Shown piece after piece: positions 40,901-51,700 of a DNA stretch of 64,000 bases. Every line of letters starts with the position of its first letter. The stretch's first letter is position 1. The notes beneath the pieces were generated by a model. That model was not told the origin of the DNA. It saw only the letters and a program-made list of their open reading frames with translations, and searched no databases. The stretch is from Phytophthora colocasiae (lineage: Eukaryota; Oomycota; Peronosporomycetes; Peronosporales; Peronosporaceae): contig JAGKQI010000071.1 of assembly GCA_018806915.1 (NCBI GenBank), forward strand, positions 186,001 through 250,000. Direction: 5' to 3'. Both the position numbers and the translations under genes were made by a program.

Positions 40901-41919
40901 CTGCCGACGCATTTAGTGCAATCCTGGTAAGAAATATGTTGGCATGTCGACATAAGCACACTGATTTTGAAGTGGATCTAACATAATCTCCAACTTACGT
41001 TTCGTTTGTAGGCGGCTGCTACTGCACGAGAGCGCACAGTGGCGTCACCGGCACGAACACCTTCAGCACAATCTCAGCAGGAACAAGAATACGAAGGGGA
41101 ACACCGGCTCGAAGAAAACCCTGACAAGGTCGACGAGGAAGGTGACGCGGTCGATGAAGGCGGAACTCGGCGCCACCGATCCTGTAAAGTGTGCGCGTAC
41201 TACAAGGTCAAGCCTCGAAAGTTTACCAAGTACTTATGTCCTGCATGCTCCCACGGCAATCGACGGTACGGTCTCGTTTGCTTACAACTTATAAGTGTAT
41301 CATACTGACAGCTCATCGACGCAGTAAATACATGTGCAATGTCCCGAGAGATGGCAAAGCTGATACATGCTTCAGGATCTGGCACGCGAGCTGGAATAAC
41401 GGCAACGACATCCCGCCGGAGCTTCTGCGGGGGCACAAGGCGCGCGAACGCCCGCCGTCAGGACGCCCTGGAAAGAAGCGGCGCCAAACAGGGCGCACCA
41501 GGGAGACGCAGGCTAGTGACGCGTCTGGTGGCGAAGTGTTGAATGAGGAGGAAGCGTAGGGACGTGTAATGCACGCTCTGTCTGTGCAAGCATGCAATCA
41601 AATGAAACAACTTTTTCCTTTCGTATAATTGGCTGCTAGCCGTGTGCAACAATACATAGACGTGCTTACCAATAAACAGGACATTGTTTACGTTAGTTGA
41701 GCCAACATAGCAGTCATGACAGACCGAGACTCTCCACATAAGCTCTGTGTATGTTGGAGGTGTCTCCCTTATACTCACCCGTCCGTCCGCCTACACACCC
41801 CTAAACTCACTGTCAAAACTCGCACTTAGAGGACGCTGCATACAAATTCCCATATAACATTAAATGGGACAGGCCAAATAGTTACCCTCGTAAATAGAGC
41901 CTGGGAAGTAAGGGGTTAA
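37906..41919 (+). mobile_element. piggyBac-like element PB1, complete, inserted in the MULE
   Basis: Inner element 37910-41915 (4,006 bp) between TTAA copies at 37906-37909 and 41916-41919. Ends CCCCTTAGTTCCC and inverse GGGAAGTAAGGGG. Two copies of the palindrome TTATGTTGGatccTCCAACATAA lie near the left end (about 37924 and 37986). One transposase gene inside. Confidence 0.92.
38234..41559 (+). pseudogene. PB1 piggyBac-like transposase, seven exons, one frameshift
   Basis: Exons by GT-AG sites and protein continuity: 38234-38773, 38858-39191, 39254-39962, 40118-40539, 40606-40926, 41012-41265, 41325-41559. Basic N-terminus, acidic Glu/Asp region, then the DDE_Tnp_1_7-type domain (LFFYFMPPKLWHQIA, YLHFSNNKSPQARTDRAWK) with likely catalytic Asp in ISFDEATLPSRSR, VVTDRFYTS and MGGVDVHDQ, and a C-terminal Cys-rich ribbon (CKVCAYYK, YLCPACSHG, ...TCFRIWH). 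Phases agree at every junction. The sum of exons is one base over a multiple of three, and an eight-C run at 40841-40848 shifts the frame within exon 5; PB2 has no such shift there. It would otherwise give about 937 residues. Confidence 0.85.
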
Positions 41920-42558
41920 GGGCAGGTAGCGTGTCTGCGGTGAGCTTGAGTCTATCGATTAACTCGTTGCGGATGCGTGCAGGCTTCACGTCTTGCAGAA
42001 CTAGATCGATGACCAATGCTTTAATCGACTCGACAACTTCGGCTTCTTGATCTGCCCGCCCGTTGAAACGTGGTGTCCATGCTGGTACATGTGACATAGC
42101 TGCGAAGTCTCACAAGACACAGTCGAAGCAGGAGTCGGATCCGCACCCGTAGATGCGATAGCGCATGAGGTGTTCGTCGAAGTTTACTTTACACACAGTG
42201 CACCGCTTCTGCTAGCTGGCAAGCACTTTCATAGGGGGGAATGCGTCGAGTCTGCGATTGATGAGCTTGTCGCCGCGCAGACTGTCTTGAAGGCGCCAGT
42301 TGTAGGTGGTAGTCATGCTTTAGTTAGCTGACGCAAAAGTGAAAAGGGGGAGGAAGCTTTCCGCACCACTCGAGGTCGAGCTCTCTGATTGGTAGGGGGT
42401 TTTGGTAGACGATTTTTACTGGTCGGTAGACCAGTCTTCAGTGCAATCGTACAGTTCAATGGGCACGAATCTGAATCTTCAGTCCCTCCGTACAAAAGTC
42501 AGTCTTTTTGGTTCAGAAATAAAGCTCTCTCTGTATTCAGCCGAAAAACATCAACAAT

Positions 42559-43287
42559 ATGGACCAGGTCCCACCGTACTTTGAGACGAAACCCAAGAGT
42601 ACTATTACTACGCGAGGATCTCGCGATGTTCTGCTTCGCCAGGGCGGTTCCAGTCACAAGCGATTTACAGCAACATTTGCCTCACTGCAGAAGGACAGTT
42701 TCTCAAGCCTCACTTACTTTTCTCGAAACTTAAAAACAAGCCAAAGTGTCCTTCGGGTGTCCTTGTGGACGTCAACCACACCGGAATGTGGAACGATGAC
42801 CTGCTTCTCGCCCATGCTGAGGGGTGATATGCGCTCGGGCAGAGACACAGCTTTACCGAGTGCCTGTGCTGTACCTGATCGATTCCTACGCATGCCATGT
42901 CAAGCTGTCAGACTCCAAACGCTTGAGTGTTACAGTATGTACTGTACGTAGTGCTGATTCCACCCAACCTGACCAACATCTTGCAGCCATTGGACGTTGC
43001 CGTACTATCGATCAAAGTACGATACCTACATCAGTTCGGCTCTTCGGGATCCCAGCCTCCAGACGAAAGCAGGGAATCCAAGGGTCCCTCGGTATGGAGC
43101 TGTAGCCCAATGGACACTTGACTGGATTGCCACCAAGAGTGCCGAAGACGTGAAAAAAGCCTTCAGGCTATGTGGGGTGGGCGTAAAGGATGGCTTTACT
43201 TTGGATAACAAATACAAGCCCTTGAAAGATATATTTAGCCCCACTTCAACGTGGATGCGTGGCACGCAGCCTATCAGCGCCTCGTAG
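42559..43287 (+). pseudogene. Degenerate pogo/Tigger-type DDE transposase fragment
   Basis: Plus-strand pieces in several frames: NNMDQVPPYFE (first catalytic Asp), then [30 protein letters not shown] (second Asp), [15 protein letters not shown] (LQPLD with third Asp) and [13 protein letters not shown]. This order is that of DDE_1-type pogo/Tigger transposases. The N-terminal DNA-binding part is not visible and several frameshifts are present. Confidence 0.78.
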
Positions 43288-44612
43288 ATGGTGACACCGA
43301 TGGAGAATTGGTTCTATGTTCTGCTCCAGACTAGTACATATCGTATCATGAATGATCCAGGTTGTTTTGCTGTCTGTCATTTGGACTCAATGTATCTGTA
43401 CACGAGTGTGTGCCAGATACATGGTGACACTGGAGGATTTGTACGGCCTGCTTGACGACGAGACCATCTAAATACATGGCAAGAATCAGAATACATAGTA
43501 GCATATTAGTCCGATAAGAAGAAGGCAGGATAGGTGTCCTTACGGCTAGCTAAGCCGGTACCGAAGTGGAGGAGCTCAATGCCAGGTCTTTTATACTGTG
43601 CTACACTAAAGCACCAATTGACAAGACGATAGTGTGAGTCTCGGAGAGGCTGGTGGTCGAACCTTGATTCCGTTCTTGAGTGGGTAGATGATGAAAAATC
43701 TCCCAGGTCCTCCTCACTAATCCATTAGTTAGGAACTGGGAGTTTTTCTCATCGGCACACGAGCTAGATGCCAAGTGAGGCAAAGCAAATTAGTGGTAAG
43801 CATTAGGCGTAACGTATCTATCGATTTGACCAGGGTTTACATGGTCACAGCTCTGAGAAAATACCGGCCAATTATAGATCGTCATTTTTGCACGTTCGAA
43901 TACATGTACATTGCTGACTCTTAACCCAGTTTGGCATGCCTATGTGTGAGAAGTGCGCAGCCGTTGAACACATCAAGTACTAGATTCTGGCAGCATATTT
44001 CCCACAGGTTACCCAGTTTACTTTAAATTAGTCTAATTCTTATTCTGTAGGATACAGAATAATTCTTAGGCTAGAACTGTTACTCCTGGTGCTGACACTA
44101 GAGATACAAAATAGCAGCAACATACAGCGAAAGCTCGGTATACCCTTCAATGCGCACCACAGACTTTCATACGCGTGCAGACCATAATATCGGCGAGGTG
44201 GATTCTGATGACGCTATTGACTGAGCTAAATAATACATTTCATTTCATTTCAGTGTCACTTTTGAGCAAGCACAAATGTGTTGGACCGAATCAGCACATC
44301 GCATGATGTCATTGGCACCCCAGTGGTAGTACGATGTACCGGTATAAAAGGGGTACCCGCTAGACAACCCCTAAATAATTTTATTCTTAAACAGGTCGAT
44401 AAAGAGTTCCAAGTCGATAAATGGCTCAAATTCATCAGGATTGATTCACTTAACAAATTCCGTTAATAGCACCAGTGTAGCCCACCCACAATAGCTTCGT
44501 GCCTCTTTAAAAAAATATATATGCATTCAAACTCCGAACCAAGTGTAGTTGGTCTGCATCATGGAGCAGGAAACAGCTCAACTACTAAGAAGTTGAAGAT
44601 AGACAGAAAACC
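43288..44612. other. Intergenic, no gene seen
   Basis: AT-richer sequence with no supported reading frame. Holds a small hairpin ATTCTGTAggaTACAGAAT near 44040. Confidence 0.4.
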
Positions 44613-44613
44613 T

Positions 44614-44902
44614 TCACTCACTCACTCACTCACTCACTCACTCACTCACTCACTCACTCACTCACTCACTCACTCACTCACTCACTCACTCACCACCACT
44701 CACCACCACCACTCACTCACCACCACCACCACCACTCACCACCACCACCACCACTCACCACCACCACTCACTCACTCACTCACCACTCACCACCACTCAC
44801 CACCACCACCACCACCACCACCACTCACTCACTCACTCACTCACTCACTCACTCACTCACTCACTCACTCACTCACTCACTCACTCACTCACTCACTCAC
44901 TC
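44614..44902. repeat. TCAC / ACC microsatellite
   Basis: About 290 bp of TCAC tetranucleotide runs interrupted in the middle (44690-44825) by ACC trinucleotide runs. The open frame across it is a consequence of the repeat and is not a gene. Confidence 0.95.
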
Positions 44903-44959
44903 GCCATGTGGCTATTCGATACATCACGGCTGTGAGCGTACTTCAGTAGTCTTAGTCTA

Positions 44960-46524
44960 CAGTGCGCGCCGAAATTATAGCCGCACTCGACAAGTGGGTC
45001 TATTTCGTAGAGAACCAGAACGTGTAGCTACCTGAGGGTCTCAAAGTCGTGTAAAATGAATAGAAAACGTATACAGCAAGCGAAGGTGACAAATTCCAAG
45101 AAGGCTTCGAGCGGAGGCACAAAATCTATTTTTAGGTCGGATCAAAATTATAGCCGCACTCGGAGTTATAAAGTTCAGTCGGGTAAAAAGCAAAATTGGA
45201 ATGGTTATTTACGAAATAAATGAGACCTGTAGAAAGCTTTTTGAAAGACCTTTTTGAATCTGTTCTTAGATTCGCACAGAAGTGAAGAACGATGCCACGA
45301 GGCAAGCAGCTAACCGAGGAGGAGTGTGTAGCAATAAACGAGCACCTTAGAGGCGGGAGGAGCAACCGGGAGATCGGTAGGCTCATTGGGCGTGACGAGA
45401 AGGCTATCAGGAACTACTTAAAGCGCGGAAAAGCGTCTTCAGTGACGCGAAGGACTGGAAGAAAGCCCAAAATAGTCGGCCGGGAGGCCAGGCGCGTCAT
45501 CCGGCTGGCCATTGTGCGAAACCTGTCTGCCCGAGAGATCTCTGGACTACTTCCATCGAAACCAAGCAAGTCTACCGTGCTTCGAGTACTACGTAGCAGC
45601 CGCTATGTCACGTACGCCAAGCGCAAACTCACCCCTGCTATTAAGCTGCACCACAAGAAGGCTAGGGTAGCCTTTGCGGAGCGTTACGCCGGTAAACGGG
45701 TCTTTTGGAGACGCGTATTATTCACGGATGAGAAGAAGTTCAATTTAGATGGGCCGGACGGGTTTAGATTCTACTGGCACGACTTGCGTGCAGCACCGAA
45801 ACTCATGTCAAAGCGGGTCAATGGTGGAGGCAGCGTCATGATTTGGGCGGGGGTAAGCTGGCATGGAAACACTGAGCTCGTATTTCTAAAGGGCAAGCAG
45901 GACTCAGCTAAGTATACTGAGACGCTGAGCGCTAGTATGCTTCCTTGTCTAAGAGAACTGGGGTCAAAATTGGGCAATTTGACTCCAATTTTCCAGCAAG
46001 ACAATGCCTCTATACATGCCTCGAGGCTCACCAAGGACTTCTTAGCCGCTCACAACATTGAGACGTTGCCGTGGCCTGCCAAGAGCCCCGATCTCAACAT
46101 CATAGAGAACGTGTGGGGGCTTCTGGCACGCCGTGTGTACGCCAATGGGCGCCAATTCGACAAGCCCGCAGACTTGATCCGACAGATTAAGCTGGAGTGG
46201 TCCCGAATTGATCCAGAGTATATTAGGAATCTAGTACGAAGTGACCCCAAACGTCTAGAAGCCACACGGCTTTTGAAAGGAGCGAAGACAGGTTATTGAA
46301 GCAATGCTCATGTAAGCCAACCAGTGCGGCTATAATTTTGATCCGACCTAAAAATAGATTTTGTGCCTCCGCTCGAAGCCTTCTTGGAATTTGTCACCTT
46401 CGCTTGCTGTATACGTTTTCTATTCATTTTACACGACTTTGAGACCCTCAGGTAGCTACACGTTCTTGGTTCTCTACGAAATAGACCCACTTGTCGAGTG
46501 CGGCTATAATTTCGGCGCGCACTG
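44960..46524 (+). mobile_element. Tc1-like element, complete, with long inverted repeats
   Basis: 1,565 bp flanked by TA at 44958-44959 and 46525-46526. Ends CAGTGCGCGCC and GGCGCGCACTG. Inverted repeats of about 204 bp (44960-45163 and 46322-46524) match with very few differences. Each repeat carries ATTATAGCCGCACT both near its outer end and at its inner end, a two-site layout. One intact transposase lies inside. Confidence 0.95.
45292..46299 (+). CDS. Tc1-like DD34E transposase
   Basis: 335 residues, ATG to TGA, of the usual Tc1 length and uninterrupted. N-terminal helix-turn-helix pair (LTEEECVAINEHLRGG, NREIGRLIGRDEKAI, then SAREISGLL), a basic GRKPK hinge near residues 55-60, and the catalytic set: Asp146 in LFTDEKKF, Asp237 in FQQDNASIHAS, Glu272 in SPDLNIIENVWG, with 34 residues between the last two. 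It would excise and integrate the element at TA. Intact gene plus near-identical inverted repeats suggest recent mobility. Confidence 0.93.
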   Translation: MPRGKQLTEEECVAINEHLRGGRSNREIGRLIGRDEKAIRNYLKRGKASSVTRRTGRKPKIVGREARRVIRLAIVRNLSAREISGLLPSKPSKSTVLRVLRSSRYVTYAKRKLTPAIKLHHKKARVAFAERYAGKRVFWRRVLFTDEKKFNLDGPDGFRFYWHDLRAAPKLMSKRVNGGGSVMIWAGVSWHGNTELVFLKGKQDSAKYTETLSASMLPCLRELGSKLGNLTPIFQQDNASIHASRLTKDFLAAHNIETLPWPAKSPDLNIIENVWGLLARRVYANGRQFDKPADLIRQIKLEWSRIDPEYIRNLVRSDPKRLEATRLLKGAKTGY

Positions 46525-46526
46525 TA

Positions 46527-47880
46527 CTACCGTGTAACCGTTCGAAGCAACCAGGCGTATGAATTCTCTTCTTTTGTCAATTTTATTGGTTTAAGTCATA
46601 ACACATCTGATATAAGCGCCTACAGAGTAAAAATATGATATTTCTGTATATTCCAGAGTAATGCAGTTCTATGGTACGTAAAGAAAACCGGGATCAAAAG
46701 CACCGTCTAGTAATGCATGCATGCGCAGCACAGCTTTGGAGCGCAATGCATTGTATAATATTTGTGCCGATTATCTTACGTAGGCTCCGTGTAAATTCAC
46801 ACCTTGGTGCTACCAACAACCTGCCCAAACCAATACCGTTGTTTGAAATCCGGTTTTAAGTCATTTTGTGTTACCAAAACCCTGTCAAAGCGATTTTTGT
46901 TCCCAGAAATATGCCAAACCGATATCCATGGGCTTTTATGCCAATTTCGAAACCTGTTCGATATTAATACTGGTCTATCTATACAGGTTTCCCCGCCTAA
47001 TTTGCAAAGGTCGGACCAAGAAAATTTGCCAGGATGCAAAATCTGCACAGGTAACACATAAACGCAGCAACTACTGAATTAGTGTAAACTCACTTTCTTC
47101 TTGCTGGATGGCATGTTGATAATTGGTGAATGAGACTTATCAGCATTAGCACAGCGATACACTGCAACAAATAATGTTCATTCTCAGCCTTTCATTAACC
47201 ATCGTAATGGAGCAACTTGCTGCCAATTGCTTCCCCCGTTCACTCTAATTTACATCTATCTCAGTACATTGGCGAATCTGTCTCAGCAAATCGCATCCGC
47301 ATCTGTACGTCGTCATCAAGGTATATTGCTTGACACAGTTGCAAATTAGGCGGGGAATCTTTGAGTAATAATCCCCGTCTATCTTCCCATCGCCCATCCA
47401 ACTGGAAAGTTCAACTGATCCAACTACATACTAAAATTTAGTATATTATTTAATAATATATGCGAGGAGAGTGTCTGCAGTCAGCTTTGCTGGATGTAAT
47501 ATCCGGGCTGGAGGGATTAAGTTAGGGATCCACCGCCCTGGCCAGCACAAAAAAATAATTTTTGTCCAAGTTGGTACTGGTACTACAACAAGCCCCAGTC
47601 GTTTATTTTGCATGGGCTGGCGCTCTACACGGCGTACATCGTTCTCCGCGCGCGAGAAATTGTCCATGGCACGAAGCCTAGAAAAGTACAAGGATTCATC
47701 AACGAGTTCTACCCGGACCTATGTGCATCTATTGACGGGATTCAACGTGTACGTGAGGAAACAAGGGGGGTAGCAAACGAAGGTACATCCAACTCGAATC
47801 GGGACTAAGCTCCTAACGGAAGAACTTGTAAAATAGGTGAATGATCTGCGCCACTAGGGTGTCATCCTTTGTTCCTCTTA
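46527..47880. other. Intergenic; small unrecognised frame and an inverted repeat
   Basis: A 19-bp perfect inverted repeat (TTCCCCGCCTAATTTGCAA at 46989-47007 and its complement at 47339-47357) spans 369 bp and could be the ends of a small mobile element. A plus-strand frame at 47608-47808 (66 aa, with YTAYIVLRAREIVHGTKP) looks protein-like but I do not recognise it. Otherwise nothing supported. Confidence 0.35.
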
Positions 47881-47895
47881 TTATACGGCCTTGTT
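47881..47895. repeat. LINE target site duplication, 3' side
   Basis: TTATACGGCCTTGTT, identical to 62334-62348 beyond the 5' end of the LINE. Fifteen bp fits target-primed reverse transcription. Confidence 0.85.
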
Positions 47896-48020
47896 ACATT
47901 AAAGGGTGAGGCATATTGTGTTACTGGATCCTGCTGGACCTGAACTCTAATATCCATTCCGAGGGTCCGTACTGGTCTCCTCAGTCGCCACTGCGCAAAG
48001 CACAATGCTTCCTTTCCGTC

Positions 48021-48799
48021 CTACTCAACTCCTGGTACTCTTCGCTCCGATGCCAGCCAATGGTCTACATCTCCACCCCGAAGATCCCTCAAGTCCTGTG
48101 TGAATCCTATTCGTTCCTGCTCCTCTGGTTCCGCTAGAGCTACACTACGGCGTGTGTCCATAGCGTAATTCGCCAACCAATCGGCCATCTTGTTGTACTT
48201 CCGGTAATGATGACTCCAACTCTGCACCACAATCAGATCCGCCAACCTGGTCGTGATTCGATACCAGTGTTGTAGATTCCGCGCCGTTGGGAACCTCCTC
48301 AGCACCATCATCCTTAGGATGAGGGCACTATCACCAACTACATGCATCTTCTCCCATCCTTTCTCGCTCGCGTATGCGAGCAATCGTTGCAAGCCCACAA
48401 ACTCCGCTTCATTGTTCGTCATCTTGCGCCTGCCTAAAGCCGTTGCTGCCGCCCACACGATGCGCGCCGAGTCGCTGGTAGGACCCACTTCAACTATCAC
48501 GCTACCGCTGCCGGCAATACCCGGGTTGCCGCGCGATCCTCCATCGAAGAATCCCACCCGCGTTATCGATTGGTGACCCGCTGGCCTCTCCCTAGACCGT
48601 AATGTGCGCCATCTGCTGATCACATAGTCCGCCACCTTCATTTTCATTACTGTGGCCGCCATTACTGGATATAAGCTGAGTCGATAGCGCTCGTATGCCT
48701 CTATCACTCCCGCCTGATATCGCTGCAGACCCCTTTCAAGTGCTAGGTCGGTCCCGCCGATTTTATGTTTTCTATCCACGTTACGCCTCCATATTGCGG
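48021..48799 (-). pseudogene. LINE ORF2 C-terminal RNase H
   Basis: Follows the RT in frame once PB2 and one TTAA are removed (reads ...GCAVTL then TAIWRRNV). RNase H set: FFDGGSRGNPGIAGSGSVI, NNEAEFVGLQRLL, VVGDSALILRM, NKMADWLANYAMD. The DGGSRGNPG form is that of archaeal-type RNase H, known from plant L1 and oomycete LINEs. Stop at 48021. Confidence 0.85.
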
Positions 48800-51700
48800 T
48801 TAACCCTCCAGTGCTTACCGTAGTATATGACAACATCGTTTTATGCACTTTTTCATAACATGTTGTAAAAGACTACATGTTAAGGCCGCCCCATTTCGTG
48901 CGTTCTGTGTCGGTGTGCACGCGGTTAGGTGGTAATTTTGCAAAGACAGCCGATAGAAAGGGCAGGTGTATCCACACGCAGATCCCGTGATGGATGGCTG
49001 TGCGCCAGTTGGCAGTTTCCGTCATTCGAGAATTTGCGGGAGTGGTGGGAACATGGTTGGCCGGCGGGAGACACGGCGTGAAGCGGACGCGTTCAAGGCG
49101 CGTTTGGAGGGGAGGAGTGCGGCTGAGCGCAAGCGCCTCTTGGCGGAGCATCGCGCGTACCTGGCAGGCGAGCGGGACGACGACGCAGACTTCAGAGACT
49201 CGCGAGCGGCGGAGCAGCCTGGAGCTAACGGCTTGCAGGGTCGTGTCCCGCGACCTGTGGGGACTCCGCGCCGAGCTCCCATGGGGAAGGTGGCTGCATA
49301 CTTGGCCCTGTTGGAGAAGGAGGAGGCTGGTGAGGACGCAGAGTCGAACGAGAAGCAGGCAGGACGACCAGGGCCTCACGCGAAGCCGTTGTCGAAGGCC
49401 GCGCAGAAGCGACGGGAGAAGGAGGAGAAGGCTGCCCAGGAGATGAGGGCGAAGGCGCGTGCAGCTGCTGCTGCGACCAAGAAGAACCTGGAGCAGATGA
49501 AGGAGCGCCGTCGCTTGGAGTTGGAGGAGCAGCGCGGTGCAAGCGCTCGTGCTGCGGCACAAGAACGGCTGGAATCGGCGCCGCCCCACCAAAAGAAGGC
49601 CACGACTGCTAGAGGAGCTGCGGGCAAGAAGAAGAGACGTGTTAGCCCGCACATTCCAGCACAAGTGGATGATGACAGGGAGTCAATCTCGTCGTCAGGG
49701 TAAGTATATTCTTGTTGTCATAGTTGGTGCAGGGTCTAACAGTTTGGTGTGTATGCAGAGACTCCGTATCAGTGCGTGTAGATACTGCACGTAATGCTAG
49801 CCCTGTGTATGTATCGGAAGGGTCAAGTCACAGTGCAGCTCGGTGCGTGAAGAGGATGTGATGTTGTCTAATACAACATGAATGGTTTTCCCTAATGTTG
49901 TATTTGATGATGTCGCAGAGCATTAGACATGGACGTGCAAGATGACATTTCAATAGGAGGAGACCAAGAAGCTGAACCCACTAATGCAACTGAAGAGACA
50001 CATATCGAGCCATCATTTGAAGACACCGGGATGAACTCGGAGGTCGAGGGAGATTCCTCAGACTCTGAAAGTTGGTATGTCGAGGTACGTGACGGTGTGC
50101 TTGAGAGTGCAGACGAGGAGGAATACGAAGGTGATGAAGTGGAGGGCGAGAGTGGAGACCAAGAAAGTGACGACGATCGTTTGGACGGATCTTCGCTTAT
50201 TGCCCGTGAAAAAAAGAAGGCGTACAAGGCATTGGCGGCCAGCAGACTGAAAGCAGCCACGGCGAAGTTACCTCGAGATTGGGCGGGTACAGTGGGTGAT
50301 TGGCCAGCGCTGACAAAGGCAGAGATGGCGGTGCTGTCACAAGACACAAAGGCCCTTCGGAAGTTGCGCACGGATGGCTGGGAGTTCGGTAATATCGTTT
50401 TGTGATGATGTTGTATATACCACAAGTTCTAACATTGTTCATGTCGTATATGACTACGTAGGTTCTGACACTGACCTAGACGATGCGGCGTATCCGAACC
50501 TGTATTCTGGCGAACGTGGGCCCGTTGAAGACGTTCTCACTAAAGCGGACTCACCACTTGATCTGTTTTTCTTTTTCATGACCAGGAGCTTGTGGAGTCG
50601 GATCGCATACGAAAGCAATAGGTACTACCACCAGCACCTAAACGGGCGCGTGGACAAAATGTTCAAGAAGCAGCGAGACGCTGGAAAAGAGGTTTCACGT
50701 GAGGAGGTCATGGATGCTGAGACCAAGAAGCACAAGGAGATCAAAGGGTTCGAAATTGTTCGTTGTATTGGCTTGTTGGTGGCGCGTATGCTGTGCCCGC
50801 ACAGTCGTCGGCTAGCGGATCACTGGGCTACGACTACAACTGGTGCTGTACCTGGTGGCACGTTCGGTCGCTACATGTCCAAGGCTCGGTTTGGGAGAAT
50901 CATGCAGAACCTTCACTTCTCCAACAACACGGATCCGCGTGCTGGAAGGGACAGGGCTTGGAAGGTGAGACCGGTGATTGACAAGTTGCAGGAGACGTTC
51001 CGAGCCGGCTACCATCTGCCCGCTGTGCTCTCGTTTGACGAGGCTGTGATCCCGTCACGCAGCCGGCACAACGTGACGCGCCAATACCTCAAGGACAAAC
51101 CCCACAAGTGGGGAACGAAGATGTTCATGACGTGCTGCGCCGAGACTTCATACTGCGTTCGGTACGGTTGCATGAGTGTTTGTTTGCATTGTGTGCCTTG
51201 TATATCTGTGCGTTGCATGTGGCACACCAAAAAGAAGTCCCGCGGCCCCATGATGGGGTTCGCGGGATTTTTTGACTAAGTGAAACATGTTGTATTTGAT
51301 GTCGGGGTGGCTAACAAACATGTTGTATGTTCTGTTTTGTAGACTTGAAGTATTCTGTGGAAAAGACCAGCATAGCAATGAGCTTGGCGGCGCCTCCCCT
51401 CACAAGTTTTCTGCAGATCCAAACTCGGGCCCAGCCGCCGTCGTGCGGAACCTCCATGAGGTGCTGCCCCCTCCTGTAGACGGTGTTTACCATGCGGTGG
51501 TGACAGATAGGTTCTATACGTCCGTGCAGCTAGCACTGCAGCTGCTGAGTCGTAACGTGTACAGCATTGGCACGATACAGCCCAACAGAGCTGGGTTTCC
51601 GAAGGAGGTGACAACGAAGGCGAAGACACGCCCACGGGGAGTCGCTCGAGGCTCGACGACAATTGCTGTAGCGAAGGCTGTTCCTGCGCTCAAGGCGCTG

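Larger units (their letters stand above)
36233..42316 (-). pseudogene. MULE-type transposase, split by two piggyBac-type insertions
   Basis: Minus-strand pieces at about 41920-42316, 37275-37905 and 36233-36374 join in frame when the two insertions and one TTAA each are removed. MULE hallmarks: ITTKFLL, FVFHMDATFKLVLCDYLLMV (first catalytic Asp), FHPLAFFITS, CFFHVVENVKKRL, and the C-terminal block RYCKWQCFWSPPGF with NNPVEQFNK. Upstream stops (TAG near 42211, TGA near 42110) and a lesion near 37512 show decay before or after the insertions. A Cys-rich stretch (CTVCKVNFDEHLMRYRIYGC) lies near the N-terminus. No terminal repeats found; the right end of the protein stops at 36233. Confidence 0.82.

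Noticed and set aside
43601..43700. Possible tRNA-like stretch with GGTCGAACC
   Set aside because: No acceptor stem or clover-leaf can be formed around it.
44521..44949. 142-codon frame of THS repeats
   Set aside because: It is only the translation of the TCAC/ACC microsatellite; all frames are open through such repeats.
46797..47061. Open frames on both strands (86 and 85 codons)
   Set aside because: Symmetric openness on both strands with no recognisable protein pattern; probably compositional.
48873..49664. 263-codon minus frame in PB2
   Set aside because: Shadow of the Arg/Glu-rich first exon; Leu/Arg-rich composition is typical of antisense shadows.
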